The notes under the pieces are model-generated. The model was not told where the DNA came from. It made no database searches and was given only the letters and a program-made list of their open reading frames with translations. Shown here piece after piece: positions 8,047-17,450 of a stretch of DNA of 64,000 nt. The stretch's first letter is position 1. Each line of letters begins with the position of its first letter. This stretch comes from Allobosea sp. Leaf344. Lineage in GTDB: Bacteria > Pseudomonadota > Alphaproteobacteria > Rhizobiales > Beijerinckiaceae. The translations under genes were made by a program, and so were the position numbers. The stretch covers positions 462,648-526,647 of the forward strand of contig NZ_LMRT01000001.1 of NCBI RefSeq assembly GCF_001426225.1, read 5' to 3'.

Positions 8047-8754
8047 TTAGGAGGCGGCGGCGATCTCGTCCATGATCGCGGCGGCCGCGCCACGCGGGTC
8101 CGGGGCGCGGATGATGGGACGCCCGACCACGAGATGGTCGACGCCGGCCCGGATCGCCTCGCCCGGCGTCAGCGTGCGCTTCTGGTCGCCGACATCGGCG
8201 CCGGCCGGCCGTATGCCGGGGGTGACGATCACCATGTCGGCGCCGACGACATCCCGCACGATCTCGGTTTCGGCCGCGGAGCAGACGATGCCGTCGATGC
8301 CGGTGGTGCGGGCCTGCTCGGCCCGCAGGCGCACGAGATCGCGGATCGCCAGGCCATAGCCGGCATCCCTGAGGTCGCCATCGTCATAGGAGGTCAAGGC
8401 GGTGACCGCGAGCAGCTTCAAATCGCTGTCGGCTCGGCCCTCGACCGCGCCGCGCATGGTCTGGGGATAGGCGTGCACGGTCAGGAAGGTGACACCGAGC
8501 TTGGTGAGCGAATCCACGCCCTCGGTGACGGTGTTGCCGATATCGTGCAGCTTGAGATCGAGGAAGACCTTCTTGCCCTCGGCGACCAGCTGGCGCGACA
8601 GGTCGAGCCCGCCGGCGAAGGCCAGGCGATAGCCGATCTTGTAGAAGCTCGCCCCGTCCCCCAGCGTCGAGACGATGCGATAGGCGTCCCAGATGGTGGG
8701 GACGTCGAGCGCGACGATCATCCTGTCGCGCATGTCGTTGATCTTGCGGGTCAT
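8047..8754 (-). CDS. pyrF: Orotidine-5'-phosphate decarboxylase
   Basis: 235-residue PyrF, last step of UMP synthesis (OMP to UMP plus CO2), cytoplasmic TIM barrel. The catalytic Lys/Asp cluster is visible in [23 protein letters not shown] forms the first strand, and VTPGIRPAG with VVGRPI form the phosphate site. ATG 8754 is chosen because CCCTCC at 8761-8766 (GGAGGG on the coding strand) is spaced correctly for it; ATG 8760 would sit directly on that site. The DUF1330 pair follows on the same strand. Length is normal. Confidence 0.95.
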   Translation of the reverse strand: MTRKINDMRDRMIVALDVPTIWDAYRIVSTLGDGASFYKIGYRLAFAGGLDLSRQLVAEGKKVFLDLKLHDIGNTVTEGVDSLTKLGVTFLTVHAYPQTMRGAVEGRADSDLKLLAVTALTSYDDGDLRDAGYGLAIRDLVRLRAEQARTTGIDGIVCSAAETEIVRDVVGADMVIVTPGIRPAGADVGDQKRTLTPGEAIRAGVDHLVVGRPIIRAPDPRGAAAAIMDEIAAAS

Positions 8755-8850
8755 CGGCATCCCTCCGGCGGCTGCCGCGATGGGCCATGATTCGAGAAGG
8801 GATGCAAGACGGGTCGCAGGAACGGGCGCTCGACCGGCGCGAGCGCGGCT

Positions 8851-9501
8851 TCAGGTCCCGCCGCCCTGCCCCAGCACCTGCTGGAAGACCTGCGCCCAGA
8901 CATCGCCGGTCTGCGCGCCCGAGACGGCGAGCTTGCCGTCGATGATGAAGAAGGGCACGCCGGTGACGCCGACCTTCTGGGCATGGGCTTCCAGCCCGAT
9001 GATGGTCTCGCGCAATTCCTCGTTGTCGAGCTCGTCGCGAGCGGATTGCTCGTCGAAACCCTGCTCCACGGCGATCGCGACCAGGGTTTCGAGATCGCCG
9101 ATGTCGCGGCCCTCCTGGAAATAGGCACGGAACAGCGCCGCGGTCATCTCGCTGCCCTGCTGCACGGTGGAGGCGGCGGCGACCAGCATATGGGCGCGGC
9201 GGGTGTTCACGCTCTTGGTCACCCTGCCCCAGTTGAAGGTGACCCCGCTCTCCAGCGCCGCCTCCGAGAGGCGCAGCTCGATCTCCTTGCGTTTCCCGGG
9301 GCCGAATTTGGCGTCGAGATAGGCCGTCCGGTCCATGCCTTCCTCGGGCATGTCCGGATTGAGCTCATAGGGCAGCCAGGTGATGGCGACGCGGTCGGTC
9401 AGGCCATGGGCGCGCAGCGCCGCCTCGAGCCTCGCCTTGCCGATGAAGCACCAGGGGCAGACGATGTCGGAGACGATGGCGATCGGGAGTTTGTCCTGCA
9501 T
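8851..9501 (-). CDS. DsbA-family (FrnE-like) thiol oxidoreductase
   Basis: 216-residue cytoplasmic DsbA-superfamily protein with no signal peptide. The thioredoxin-type active site CPWC is in IVCPWCFIGKARLE near the N-terminus, followed by the helical insertion and the cis-Pro segment VTGVPFFIIDGK. The arrangement matches FrnE / 2-hydroxychromene-2-carboxylate isomerase-like proteins. FrnE relatives are disulfide isomerases linked to oxidative stress; the physiological partner here is unknown. It is not obviously in an operon, with 96 bp to pyrF and 93 bp to epmB. Confidence 0.9.
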   Translation of the reverse strand: MQDKLPIAIVSDIVCPWCFIGKARLEAALRAHGLTDRVAITWLPYELNPDMPEEGMDRTAYLDAKFGPGKRKEIELRLSEAALESGVTFNWGRVTKSVNTRRAHMLVAAASTVQQGSEMTAALFRAYFQEGRDIGDLETLVAIAVEQGFDEQSARDELDNEELRETIIGLEAHAQKVGVTGVPFFIIDGKLAVSGAQTGDVWAQVFQQVLGQGGGT

Positions 9502-9594
9502 GATGGGCTTTCGTTCTGCTGGTGCCGCGCTGCGTGTTCGAGGGGCCGGAGCCCGACCTTGCTATCGGAAGCGTCCCGGTCGGGACGTCCTCCG

Positions 9595-10665
9595 TCACCG
9601 GGGCGTCTCGCCGCCGGGGGGCGGATAGGCATGGCTGACGCCTAGCCTGTCCTCGACGGCCGCCTCGGCACCGGGCATCTCGCAGCCGGACAGGTAGGAG
9701 GGCCCGACGGGCACCTTGCCGGCGCCGCCGGGGATATCGAGGATATAGGTGGGCTGGCACAGCCCCGAAAGATGGCCGCGCAGGCTTTTGACCAGCGCCT
9801 GCCCCTCGTCCAGCGACAGCCGGAAATGGCCGGTGCCGGGGGCGAGATCCGGGTGATGCAGGTAATAGGGCTTGACCCGGTTCTCGACGAAGGCCCGCAT
9901 CAGCGCCGCGAGCGTGTCGGGATCGGCATTGACGCCCTTGAGCAAAACGCTCTGGCTGATCAGCACATGGCCGGCATCGGCCAGCCGCGCCAGCGCCAGG
10001 CGGGCCTCGCCGGTGAACTCGCGCGGGTGGTTGGCGTGGATGGCGATATAGCTCGCCTTGCCCGGCACGCGCAGCGCCCGGGCGAATTCCGCCGTGATCC
10101 GCTCGGGCTGGACCATCGGGACGCGGCTGTGCCAGCGCGCCACCTTGATATGCGCGATGGCGGCGAGCCGCGCCGTGACCGCGCGGATGCGCCGTGGCGA
10201 CAGGATCAGCGGGTCGCCGCCGGTCATGATCACCTCCCAGATCTCGGGATGCGCCGCGAGATAGGCCAGCGCCGCCTCGAGCCTGTCGCCGGTCAGCGCA
10301 TCGCCGCCCGGCCCGACCATCTCGCGGCGGAAGCAGAAGCGGCAATAGACCGGGCAGGCATGGACGAGCTTCAGCAGGGCACGGTCGGGGTAGCGATGCA
10401 CCACGCCCTCGACCGGGGAATGCGCCGCGTCGCCGATCGGGTCGGCACGTTCCTGCGGCGCGGCCTCCAGTTCGCGGGCGGTCGGGACGAATTGGCGCGC
10501 GATCGGGTCGGCCGGATCGGCAGGGTCGATCAGCCCGGCCATGGCCGGCGTCACGGCGACGGCGTAACGCGCGGCGACGGCGTCGAGCGCCGCGCGCCCG
10601 GCCGGATCGGCCAGGCCCCGGGCGATCAGGGCGTCGATGCTGCGTAGCGGGGTATGAGCGGTCAT
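9595..10665 (-). CDS. epmB: EF-P beta-lysylation protein EpmB (lysine 2,3-aminomutase-like)
   Basis: 356-residue radical-SAM protein of the EpmB/lysine-2,3-aminomutase family. The cluster motif CxxxCxxC is read as [10 protein letters not shown], followed by GGDPLIL and the PLP-binding C-terminal region. EpmB converts alpha-lysine to beta-lysine for transfer to elongation factor P. ATG 10665 overlaps the epmA stop (ATGA at 10662-10665), which fixes both start and operon. The frame is open for another 89 codons upstream, but that is epmA in another frame. With epmA and efp adjacent, the EF-P role is firm. Confidence 0.94.
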   Translation of the reverse strand: MTAHTPLRSIDALIARGLADPAGRAALDAVAARYAVAVTPAMAGLIDPADPADPIARQFVPTARELEAAPQERADPIGDAAHSPVEGVVHRYPDRALLKLVHACPVYCRFCFRREMVGPGGDALTGDRLEAALAYLAAHPEIWEVIMTGGDPLILSPRRIRAVTARLAAIAHIKVARWHSRVPMVQPERITAEFARALRVPGKASYIAIHANHPREFTGEARLALARLADAGHVLISQSVLLKGVNADPDTLAALMRAFVENRVKPYYLHHPDLAPGTGHFRLSLDEGQALVKSLRGHLSGLCQPTYILDIPGGAGKVPVGPSYLSGCEMPGAEAAVEDRLGVSHAYPPPGGETPR

Positions 10666-11726
10666 GGCGGTTCCCTGCCCGGTTCCGCCACCGGCGTCCA
10701 GAGCACATCGTCGATGCGGCGCGCGCCGGTGCAGAGCATCACCAGGCGGTCGAAGCCGAGAGCGATGCCGCAGGCCTGCGGCATCAGCGCCAGCGCCGCC
10801 AGGAAATCCTCGTCGATCGGATAGCGCTCGCCATAGATCCGGGCCTTCTCGTCCATATCGGCCTCGAAGCGGCGGCGCTGCTCGGCCGGGTCGGTCAATT
10901 CGCCGAAGGCATTGGCCAGTTCGACGCCGCAAGCATAGAGTTCGAAGCGCTCGGCGACACGCGGATCCCCCGGCTTCGGCCGCGCCAAGGCGGCTTCCGA
11001 GATCGGATACTCCATCAGGATCGTGGCGCGGTCCTGTCCGAGATGCGGCTCGATCCGCTCCGACAGGATGCGGCTGAAAATATCGGACCAGCTGTCATCG
11101 GCGGCGACGCGGATGCCGGCCTGCACCGCATCCGCCGCCAGCCCGTCGCGATCGACATCGTGATCGGCCGTCACCGTGCGCAGGAGATCGATGCCGGCAT
11201 GGCGGAGGAAGGCCTCCTGCAGAGTGAGGCGCTCGGGCTGCGCAAACGGATCGACGCTGCGGCCGCGCCATGTCAGACGCGACGCGCCGGCAGCCTCTGC
11301 CGCCTCGGCGAGAAGGGCCGCGCAATCCTGCATCAGCGCCGTATAGCTCTCGCCCGCCCGGTACCATTCGAGCATGGTGAATTCCGGATGATGCAGCGCC
11401 GTGCGCTCGCGATTGCGGAAGACGCGGGCGAATTCGAAGAGCCGCGGCTCGCCCGCCGCCAAGAGCTTCTTGGCCGCGAATTCCGGCGAGGTGTGGAGAT
11501 AATAGGGGTGGGAAAGCCCTGCATCGTCGATCAGGCTGGTGGCGAAACCGTGCAGATGCGTCTCGTTGCCCGGCGAGACCTGCAGGATCGCCGCCTCGAC
11601 CTCGATGAAATCGCGCGCCTCGAACCAGTGCCGCAGCGCCCTCCTGATCCGGTTGCGGGCCAGCAGCGCCGGCCGCCGGTCGGCGTGGATATCCGGCCGC
11701 CAGAAGGGCGGTCTCCGTTCGGCCAT
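10662..11726 (-). CDS. epmA: EF-P lysine lysyltransferase EpmA
   Basis: 354-residue class II aminoacyl-tRNA-synthetase paralogue (also called PoxA, GenX or YjeA) that ligates beta-lysine onto elongation factor P. Motif 2 is visible as [20 protein letters not shown] and motif 3 as [14 protein letters not shown]. The anticodon-binding domain of LysRS is absent, as expected. ATG 11726 opens [12 protein letters not shown]; the frame is open much further upstream but only antisense to efp. epmA and efp are divergent and share an intergenic region of about 215 bp. Confidence 0.94.
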   Translation of the reverse strand: MAERRPPFWRPDIHADRRPALLARNRIRRALRHWFEARDFIEVEAAILQVSPGNETHLHGFATSLIDDAGLSHPYYLHTSPEFAAKKLLAAGEPRLFEFARVFRNRERTALHHPEFTMLEWYRAGESYTALMQDCAALLAEAAEAAGASRLTWRGRSVDPFAQPERLTLQEAFLRHAGIDLLRTVTADHDVDRDGLAADAVQAGIRVAADDSWSDIFSRILSERIEPHLGQDRATILMEYPISEAALARPKPGDPRVAERFELYACGVELANAFGELTDPAEQRRRFEADMDEKARIYGERYPIDEDFLAALALMPQACGIALGFDRLVMLCTGARRIDDVLWTPVAEPGREPP

Positions 11727-11942
11727 GTCGCGTCCTTCAGCCGGCGCACTCCCGGGCAGCGCCGCGCGCAAGATGAAGGGGAAGCGCCGCAGGGTCCAGC
11801 GGGCGATGATCGGAGAGCGCGCTCCGGGCGCTCGATGCAGGGCCCGCGCGCGAAACGCTTCCGTTTTCGGCCCCGATGCGGTAGTGGCGCGGCAATGAAT
11901 TCGATCGCGCGGATGCCGCGCAGCAGCAAGGAAGACATCGCC

Positions 11943-12512
11943 GTGGTCAAGGTCATCGCCTCCTCCGTCCGAAAGGGCAATGTGCTCGAGCTCGACGGGC
12001 ATCTCTGCTCGGTCCTCTCCGCCGAAAGCTTCTTCCCCGGAAAGGGCACGCCGACGACGCAGATCGACATGCGCCGCATCTCCGACGGCGTGAAGATGAC
12101 CCAGCGCTACAAGACGACGGAGCAGGTCGAGCGCGCCTATGTCGAGGATCGCGACTTCACCTATCTCTACCAGGATGGCGAGCAATACGTGTTCATGAAC
12201 CCCGAGACCTTCGACCAGATCAATGTCGATGGCGACGTGGTCGGCGACATGGCGCCCTATCTCCAGGAAGGCATGAAGGTTTCGCTCTCGGTGTTCGAGG
12301 ACAAGGCCGTCGCGATCGAGCTGCCGCAGCGGGTGACCGTCGAGGTCGCCGAGACCGAGCCCGTGACCAAGGGCCAGACCGCCTCCTCCTCCTACAAGCC
12401 CGCCATCCTGGTCAACGGCGTGCGCACCGCCGTGCCGCCGCATATCGGCCCCGGCGTCCGCATCGTGGTGATGACCGCCGACGGCTCCTATGTCGAGCGC
12501 GCCAAGGACTGA
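11943..12512 (+). CDS. efp: Translation elongation factor P
   Basis: 189-residue EF-P, which relieves ribosome stalling at polyproline. I chose the GTG at 11943: AAGGAAG lies 8 bases before it, and it puts the modified lysine of FPGKG at residue 34, the family's position. An ATG at 11913 would add ten residues without a better ribosome site. The three beta-barrel domains are complete, ending [18 protein letters not shown]. The modifying enzymes EpmA and EpmB are encoded divergently next door, so this EF-P is expected to be beta-lysylated. A terminator hairpin follows at 12563. Confidence 0.94.
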   Translation: MVKVIASSVRKGNVLELDGHLCSVLSAESFFPGKGTPTTQIDMRRISDGVKMTQRYKTTEQVERAYVEDRDFTYLYQDGEQYVFMNPETFDQINVDGDVVGDMAPYLQEGMKVSLSVFEDKAVAIELPQRVTVEVAETEPVTKGQTASSSYKPAILVNGVRTAVPPHIGPGVRIVVMTADGSYVERAKD

Positions 12513-12562
12513 GGACGTCCCTGCTGCAATCGGCGCGGGAGCGCCTATATCGGCAACGCAAG

Positions 12563-12584
12563 CGGGCCCGACCGGGCCCGTTTT
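12563..12584 (+). terminator. Rho-independent terminator after efp
   Basis: A perfect 7-bp GC stem (CGGGCCC / GGGCCCG) with a 4-base loop, followed directly by TTTT, lies 51 bp after the efp stop on the same strand and before the next gene. Confidence 0.8.
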
Positions 12585-12604
12585 CCGTTGAGGGAACTCG
12601 CACA

Positions 12605-13123
12605 ATGCCCATCTCAGCCCGCTCCGCCGCACTCGCCGGCTTCGTCCAGACGCTCAAGGCGCTCGACGCCATTCTCGACAAGACGGTCGAACAGGCCGCT
12701 TCCCGCAAGATCCAGCCCGAGGTGTTGCTGGACGCCCGGCTCGCGCCCGACATGCTGCCCTTCACCCGGCAGATCCAGCTCGCCTGCGATTTCGCCAAGA
12801 ACGCCGCCGCGCGGCTGTCCGGCGGCGAGAACCCCCGCCATGCGGATGAGGAGACGAGCTTCGACGAGCTGAAGGCGCGCATCGCCAAGGTGCTGGCCTT
12901 CATCGGCGCGGTGGACGATGCGAGCTTCGAGGCGGGGCTGACCCGCGACGTCACCTTCCCGCGCGGCCCCAGCGCCACGGTGACGATGCGGGGAGAGAAA
13001 TATCTGACGCTGTTCGCCGTGCCGAACTTCTATTTCCACGCAACGACCGCCTATGCGATCCTGCGCGAGAACGGCATCCAGATCGGCAAGCAGGATTTTC
13101 TGCTGGGCGTGCTCGATAGCTGA
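12605..13123 (+). CDS. DUF1993 family protein
   Basis: 172-residue protein of the DUF1993 family (DinB-like helical-bundle fold). Characteristic parts are the N-terminal helix with FVQTLKALDAILDKT, LAPDMLPFTRQIQLACDFAK, DELKARIAKVLAFI, and the C-terminal FYFHATTAYAILRENGIQIGKQDFLLG. There is no signal peptide or membrane segment. Function is unknown. It starts 20 bp beyond the efp terminator, so it is probably its own transcription unit. Confidence 0.88.
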   Translation: MPISARSAALAGFVQTLKALDAILDKTVEQAASRKIQPEVLLDARLAPDMLPFTRQIQLACDFAKNAAARLSGGENPRHADEETSFDELKARIAKVLAFIGAVDDASFEAGLTRDVTFPRGPSATVTMRGEKYLTLFAVPNFYFHATTAYAILRENGIQIGKQDFLLGVLDS

Positions 13124-13133
13124 ACGGCGGCCC

Positions 13134-13314
13134 TTGTAAGCGCCGCGCGGCCCCCCATATCAGGGTCACGGCGATGTCGAGGGCGTTCCACTGTCCTCCA
13201 CCGTCGAGAAGACGGCCTTGGCCGAACTGTGACGCCGGATGTACGCGCACCGTTCAGGGCCTTGGCCGTTGGTTCTTCCGAGGCCCGTAGCGATCACTCG
13301 CTGCGGGTCTTTTC
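13134..13314 (+). ncRNA. Candidate intergenic small RNA with promoter and terminator
   Basis: This 250-bp gap between the DUF1993 stop and the convergent MBL gene has no convincing ORF but is structured. A possible promoter (TTGTAA at 13134, 17 bp, ATATCA at 13157) precedes CCGTC-GAGAA-GACGG and a GGCGT...ACGCC pairing. It ends in a 10-bp stem at 13284-13307 (one G-T pair) followed by TCTTTT. A CCTCC stretch lies in the middle. A transcript of about 145 nt is predicted. It could instead be the 3' UTR of the DUF1993 gene. I cannot assign an Rfam family; rhizobial suhB-type RNAs near efp come to mind but were not verified. Confidence 0.35.
13284..13314 (+). terminator. Rho-independent terminator
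   Basis: Stem CCCGTAGCGA / TCGCTGCGGG with loop TCAC, followed by TCTTTT on the plus strand. It ends either the candidate small RNA or the DUF1993 transcript. Confidence 0.7.
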
Positions 13315-13374
13315 GTATTCGGACTTCGCCGGCCGGCGATCACAGGGCCAGCGATCACATGGCGGCTTCTGCCC

Positions 13375-14031
13375 TCAGCCGGCCAGGAACTGGTTGTTCA
13401 GCCGCTCCTCGCCCAGCGTGCCGGCGGGGCCATGGCCGGGCAGGAACTGGACATCGTCGCCGAGCGGCAGGAGCTTCGTCCTGATACCGGCGATCAGCTG
13501 GTCATGGCTGCCATAGGGAAAATCGGTGCGGCCGACGGATCCGGCGAACAGCGTGTCGCCGGCCAGCAGAAAGCGCAGATCCTTCTGGAAGAAGGTGACA
13601 TGGCCGGGGGTGTGGCCGGGCACGTGCTGCACGGAAAACCGGATATCCCCGATCGCGACCTCGTCGCCTTCGGCGAGCCAGCGCGTCGGCGTGACCGGGC
13701 GCATGCCTCTGATGTCGAAGCGCATCCCCGAGGCCGGCAGGTCGTCGAGAAGGAACCGGTCGGCCTCGTGCGGGCCGATGATCGGCAGGCCGAGGGTCTC
13801 GGCCAGCTCGGACGCTCCCCCCGCATGATCGAAATGGCCATGGGTGAGCCAGATCGCGGCTCCCGTGACGCCGATCTCTTTCAGCGCACCCATGATCAGC
13901 GGGAGATCCCCGCCGGGGTCGACGATCGCCGCCTGCATCGTGCGCGTGCACCAGACGATGGAGCAGTTCTGCTGGAAGGGCGTCACCGGCACGACGGCGA
14001 TGCCGAGCGGCGGCTTTGTCTGGTCGGACAT
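13375..14031 (-). CDS. MBL-fold metallo-hydrolase, GloB/YcbL-like
   Basis: 218-residue metallo-beta-lactamase-fold hydrolase. The zinc motif HxHxDH reads LTHGHFDHAGG, with further metal ligands in VQHVPGHTPGHVTF and the C-terminal FLPGHGPAGTLGEE. Length and motif spacing fit the glyoxalase-II-like / YcbL group, which hydrolyses thioesters. There is no signal peptide. It converges with the DUF1993 unit and is 18 bp downstream of the small secreted protein gene on the same strand. Confidence 0.9.
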   Translation of the reverse strand: MSDQTKPPLGIAVVPVTPFQQNCSIVWCTRTMQAAIVDPGGDLPLIMGALKEIGVTGAAIWLTHGHFDHAGGASELAETLGLPIIGPHEADRFLLDDLPASGMRFDIRGMRPVTPTRWLAEGDEVAIGDIRFSVQHVPGHTPGHVTFFQKDLRFLLAGDTLFAGSVGRTDFPYGSHDQLIAGIRTKLLPLGDDVQFLPGHGPAGTLGEERLNNQFLAG

Positions 14032-14049
14032 CGGTTTATTCCCTCGGGG

Positions 14050-14373
14050 TCAGCGCCTGCAGCGATTGGCGACGAGGCCGCGAAATTCCGCGAGCTCCGC
14101 ATCCATCTGCGCCACGTTGCGCTCGCGCTCGGCGCCGCTCTGGCAGCTGGCGAAGACCGAGCGGGCCTGTTGCAGGAAGCCGACATGCTCGCGCCACAGC
14201 CGGCATTGCGTCGGCTGATCGGCCGTGCCGCCGTCGCGCAGCAGGCGGAGCTGGCGGTTCATGCCAGCCTCGTTCTGCAGCAGGTCGCGCGAGCAGGTGA
14301 CCGGCCGCGCCTGGCCAGCGGCGGGGCCGGCGGCCAGCAGCAGGCCGAGCAGCATCAGCGAGACATGCTTCAT
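14050..14373 (-). CDS. Small secreted protein of unknown function
   Basis: 107-residue protein with a clear signal peptide ([22 protein letters not shown], probable cleavage after AGQA). The mature part is about 85 residues, helical and charged, with four cysteines (TCSRD, QCRLW, SCQSG, NRCRR) that could form two disulfides in the periplasm. The start overlaps the fumarase stop by ATGA, so it is translated with fumarase, an unexpected pairing. I recognise no family. Confidence 0.75.
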   Translation of the reverse strand: MKHVSLMLLGLLLAAGPAAGQARPVTCSRDLLQNEAGMNRQLRLLRDGGTADQPTQCRLWREHVGFLQQARSVFASCQSGAERERNVAQMDAELAEFRGLVANRCRR

Positions 14374-15986
14374 CCGAGGTTCAGCTCCTTGAAGAAATCA
14401 TTGCCCTTGTCGTCGATGACGATGAAGGCCGGGAAATCGACGACCTCGATGCGCCAGACGGCTTCCATGCCGAGCTCCGGATACTCCAGCACCTCGACCT
14501 TCCTGATGCAATCCTGCGCCAGCCTCGCAGCCGGCCCGCCGATCGAGCCGAGATAGAAGCCGCCATGGCGGGCGCAGGCATCGCGCACCGCCGAGGAGCG
14601 GTTGCCCTTGGCGAGCATGATCATCGAGCCGCCGAAGGACTGGAACTGATCGACGAAGGAATCCATCCGCCCGGCCGTGGTCGGTCCGAAGGAGCCCGAC
14701 GCCATGCCGTCCGGGGTCTTGGCCGGGCCGGCGTAATAGACCGGATGGTTCTTGAAATAATCGGGCATCCCCTGCCCCGCTTCCAGCCGCTCACGGATCT
14801 TGGCATGGGCCGCGTCGCGGGCGACGATGATGGTGCCGGTCAGCGACAGCCGCGTCTTCACCGGATATTGCGAGAGGGTCGCGAGAACCTCGCTCATCGG
14901 CCGGTTGAGGTCGATCTCGACCACAGCCCCGCCGAGCGACGCGTCCTCGACCTCCGGCAGATAGGTCGCCGGATTGGTCTCCAGCGCCTCGAGATAGATG
15001 CCGTCGCGCGTGATCTTGCCCTTGGCCTGGCGGTCGGCCGAGCAGGAGACGCCGAGGCCGATCGGCAGCGAGGCGCCATGGCGCGGCAGGCGGATGACGC
15101 GCACGTCATGGCAGAAATACTTGCCGCCGAATTGCGCGCCGACGCCCAGCGCCTGCGTCATTTTGTGGACCTCCGCCTCCATCTCGAGATCGCGGAAGGC
15201 ATGGCCGCTTTCCGAGCCCTGCGTCGGCAGCGCGTCGAGATAGCGGGTCGAGGCGAGCTTCACCGTCTTCAGATTCTGCTCGGCCGAGGTGCCGCCGATG
15301 ACGATGGCGAGATGGTAGGGCGGGCAGGCGGCGGTGCCGAGCGTCAGGATCTTCTCCTTCAGGAACGCCATCATGCGCTCCCTGCTGAGCAGCGAGGGCG
15401 TCGCCTGGAACAGGAAGGTCTTGTTGGCCGAGCCGCCTCCCTTGGCGACGAACAGGAATTTATAGGCGTCCTCGCCCTCGGCATAGATGTCGATCTGCGC
15501 CGGCAGGTTGGTGGCGGTGTTCTTCTCCTCGAACATCGAGAGCGGCGCCACCTGGGAATAGCGCAGATTGCGCTTGTAATAGGCATCGGCGACGCCCTGG
15601 CCGAGCGCGGCCTCGTCATCGCCTTGCGTCCAGACCTTGCGGCCCTTCTTGCCCATGATGATGGCGGTGCCGGTGTCCTGGCACATCGGCAGCACGCCGC
15701 CGGCGGCGATATTGGCGTTCTTCAACAGGTCATAGGCGACGAATTTGTCGTTCGAGGTCGCCTCGGGGTCGTCGAGGATTTTCGCCAGCTGCGCGAGATG
15801 GCCCGGGCGCAGCAGATGGTTGATGTCGATGAAGGCCTGTTCGCTGAGGCGGCGGATCGCCTCGCGCGAGACGCTCAGCACCTCCTGGTCGCCGAGCATC
15901 GTGACCGAGACGCCCTCCGTCCCGAGCTTGCGGTAAGGCGTCGTGTCCTCGCCGAGCGGGAAGAGTTCGACATGCTGATAGGCCAT
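14370..15986 (-). CDS. fumA: Fumarate hydratase, class I (Fe-S)
   Basis: 538-residue oxygen-sensitive class I fumarase (fumarate to malate, TCA cycle). The N-terminal part carries [18 protein letters not shown] with a cluster cysteine, the middle has [19 protein letters not shown], and a C-terminal beta domain follows, with [15 protein letters not shown] and [20 protein letters not shown]. The single-chain architecture and length match FumA/FumB-type enzymes. The gene symbol follows that similarity. Start ATG 15986 ([14 protein letters not shown]). The stop overlaps a small secreted protein gene. Confidence 0.94.
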   Translation of the reverse strand: MAYQHVELFPLGEDTTPYRKLGTEGVSVTMLGDQEVLSVSREAIRRLSEQAFIDINHLLRPGHLAQLAKILDDPEATSNDKFVAYDLLKNANIAAGGVLPMCQDTGTAIIMGKKGRKVWTQGDDEAALGQGVADAYYKRNLRYSQVAPLSMFEEKNTATNLPAQIDIYAEGEDAYKFLFVAKGGGSANKTFLFQATPSLLSRERMMAFLKEKILTLGTAACPPYHLAIVIGGTSAEQNLKTVKLASTRYLDALPTQGSESGHAFRDLEMEAEVHKMTQALGVGAQFGGKYFCHDVRVIRLPRHGASLPIGLGVSCSADRQAKGKITRDGIYLEALETNPATYLPEVEDASLGGAVVEIDLNRPMSEVLATLSQYPVKTRLSLTGTIIVARDAAHAKIRERLEAGQGMPDYFKNHPVYYAGPAKTPDGMASGSFGPTTAGRMDSFVDQFQSFGGSMIMLAKGNRSSAVRDACARHGGFYLGSIGGPAARLAQDCIRKVEVLEYPELGMEAVWRIEVVDFPAFIVIDDKGNDFFKELNLG

Positions 15987-16110
15987 GGAAGTCAGGCTCC
16001 GGAGCAGAAAGCGCGCCTGTCCCGCACGAGGCGGACGGCGCCGTCGCGGGCGTCATAGCCGCTCGTGGAGCCGCATCCAAGCCCAGGCTGGAAAGGTTCC
16101 AGCCGAGGCG

Positions 16111-16584
16111 TCAGGCGGCCTTGGCGGCGGATTCGGCGAGGATGGCGTAGATCGCCTCGGGGTCGCGCGTATGGCGCACCTGATCGAGCACGGACTGGTT
16201 GCGCAGCACGCGCGCGACACGAGCCAGCGCCTTGAGGTGATCGGCGCCGGCCCCCTCGGGCGCGATCAGCACGAAGATGATGTCGACCGGCTGGCCGTCG
16301 AGCGCCTCGAACTCGATCGGCTTCTCCGCCCGCGCGAACAGCCCGACCAACCGATCGATGCCGAGCATGCGCCCATGGGGAATGGCGATGCCGTCGCCGA
16401 TGCCGGTGGAACCCAGCCGCTCGCGCTGCAGCAGCGCCTCGAAGAGCTCGCGCTCCGGCAGACCCGTCAGGAGCGCGGCATGCTGGGCCAGCTCGTGCAG
16501 CGCCTGCTTCTTGCTGTTGGCCCGCAGCGGCGAGATGACCGCGGCCGGCGTCAGGAGATCGATCAGCGTCATGCGCCAGTCCAT
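16111..16584 (-). CDS. ptsN: PTS IIA-like nitrogen regulatory protein PtsN
   Basis: 157-residue EIIA(Ntr), the terminal phospho-acceptor of the nitrogen-related phosphotransferase system, a regulator of potassium and nitrogen homeostasis. The phospho-histidine is in GDGIAIPHGRM. I use ATG 16584 (MDWRMTLIDLLTPAAV). ATG 16572 is possible, and the frame is open to 16617 without support. It follows hpf and rpoN on the same strand, the classical rpoN-hpf-ptsN arrangement. Confidence 0.93.
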   Translation of the reverse strand: MDWRMTLIDLLTPAAVISPLRANSKKQALHELAQHAALLTGLPERELFEALLQRERLGSTGIGDGIAIPHGRMLGIDRLVGLFARAEKPIEFEALDGQPVDIIFVLIAPEGAGADHLKALARVARVLRNQSVLDQVRHTRDPEAIYAILAESAAKAA

Positions 16585-16655
16585 GCATGTCCCGTGCCGG
16601 CCGGAAGCGTCCGGCACGAGTCAACCGTGGTGACCGGGCAATAGCGGCGCCCGTC

Positions 16656-17240
16656 TTACGAAAGCGACGCCGGCGGATCGATCCAGCCGATATTCCCGTC
16701 GCGCCGGCGGTATACGATGTTCACCCGCCCATGGCCAGCGTGACGGAAAACGATCACCGGCGCGCCCGTCAGGTCGAGCTCCGCGACAGCGTCGCTGACG
16801 GTCAGATTATGCAGGGATTTGGTGGATTCGGCCACGATAACCGGGTTGTCGCCCTCGCCCGTCGCCTCGATCTCCTCGATATCGTCATCCGGAGCGGCAA
16901 TGACATAGCTGGGGATTTCGATGCCCGGCTCGCGGCCATTGGCGGCGGAACGGTCCTTCAGCCGGCGCTTGTAGCGCCTGAGGCGCTTCTCGATGCGCTC
17001 GGCCATCTTGTCCAGGCTGGCATAGGCGTCATGGGCGGTGCCGGATGCTTCCAGGGTGATTCCCGAGGAGAGATGCAGCACACCATCGGTCTTGAACGCC
17101 GTTCCGTCCTTCCCGACCGTGACGTGGCCCTGATAGCCGCCTTCGTAATATTTGCTCAGGGCGGCTGCGACGCGGGCTTCGGCCTGGCCCCGCAGGGCCT
17201 CGCCGACATCGAGGTTCTTGCCGGAAATCCGCAAGCTCAT
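16656..17240 (-). CDS. hpf: Ribosome hibernation promoting factor, long form
   Basis: 194-residue long-form HPF/RaiA. The N-terminal ribosome-binding domain (MSLRISGKNLDVGEALRGQ, VTVGKDGTAFKTDGVLHL) is joined by an acidic linker to the C-terminal dimerisation domain (SVSDAVAELDLTGAPV-type segment, VNIVYRRRDGNIGWIDPP). The long form alone drives 100S ribosome dimers. ATG 17240 is preceded by GAGGGG at proper spacing; the eight extra N-terminal codons from 17264 lack one. It lies between rpoN and ptsN. Confidence 0.94.
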   Translation of the reverse strand: MSLRISGKNLDVGEALRGQAEARVAAALSKYYEGGYQGHVTVGKDGTAFKTDGVLHLSSGITLEASGTAHDAYASLDKMAERIEKRLRRYKRRLKDRSAANGREPGIEIPSYVIAAPDDDIEEIEATGEGDNPVIVAESTKSLHNLTVSDAVAELDLTGAPVIVFRHAGHGRVNIVYRRRDGNIGWIDPPASLS

Positions 17241-17450
17241 GGAGTGTGACCCCTCATTTGCCATGGCCAGTGAACGGCCATGTATCGGAGCTAAGAACTG
17301 GTCCCCCGCCCTGTCAATGACGCTGCCGACATTCCTTCGGGCGGCCGCCCGGCGCAGCGCGGCAGGCCGATTGCCCCAAGGTCATCGGGCCCTCGTTCGG
17401 ACACATTGCGGTTCGATGCTGGGCGGTCGCGCGGCGGATGGAGGAGCGCT

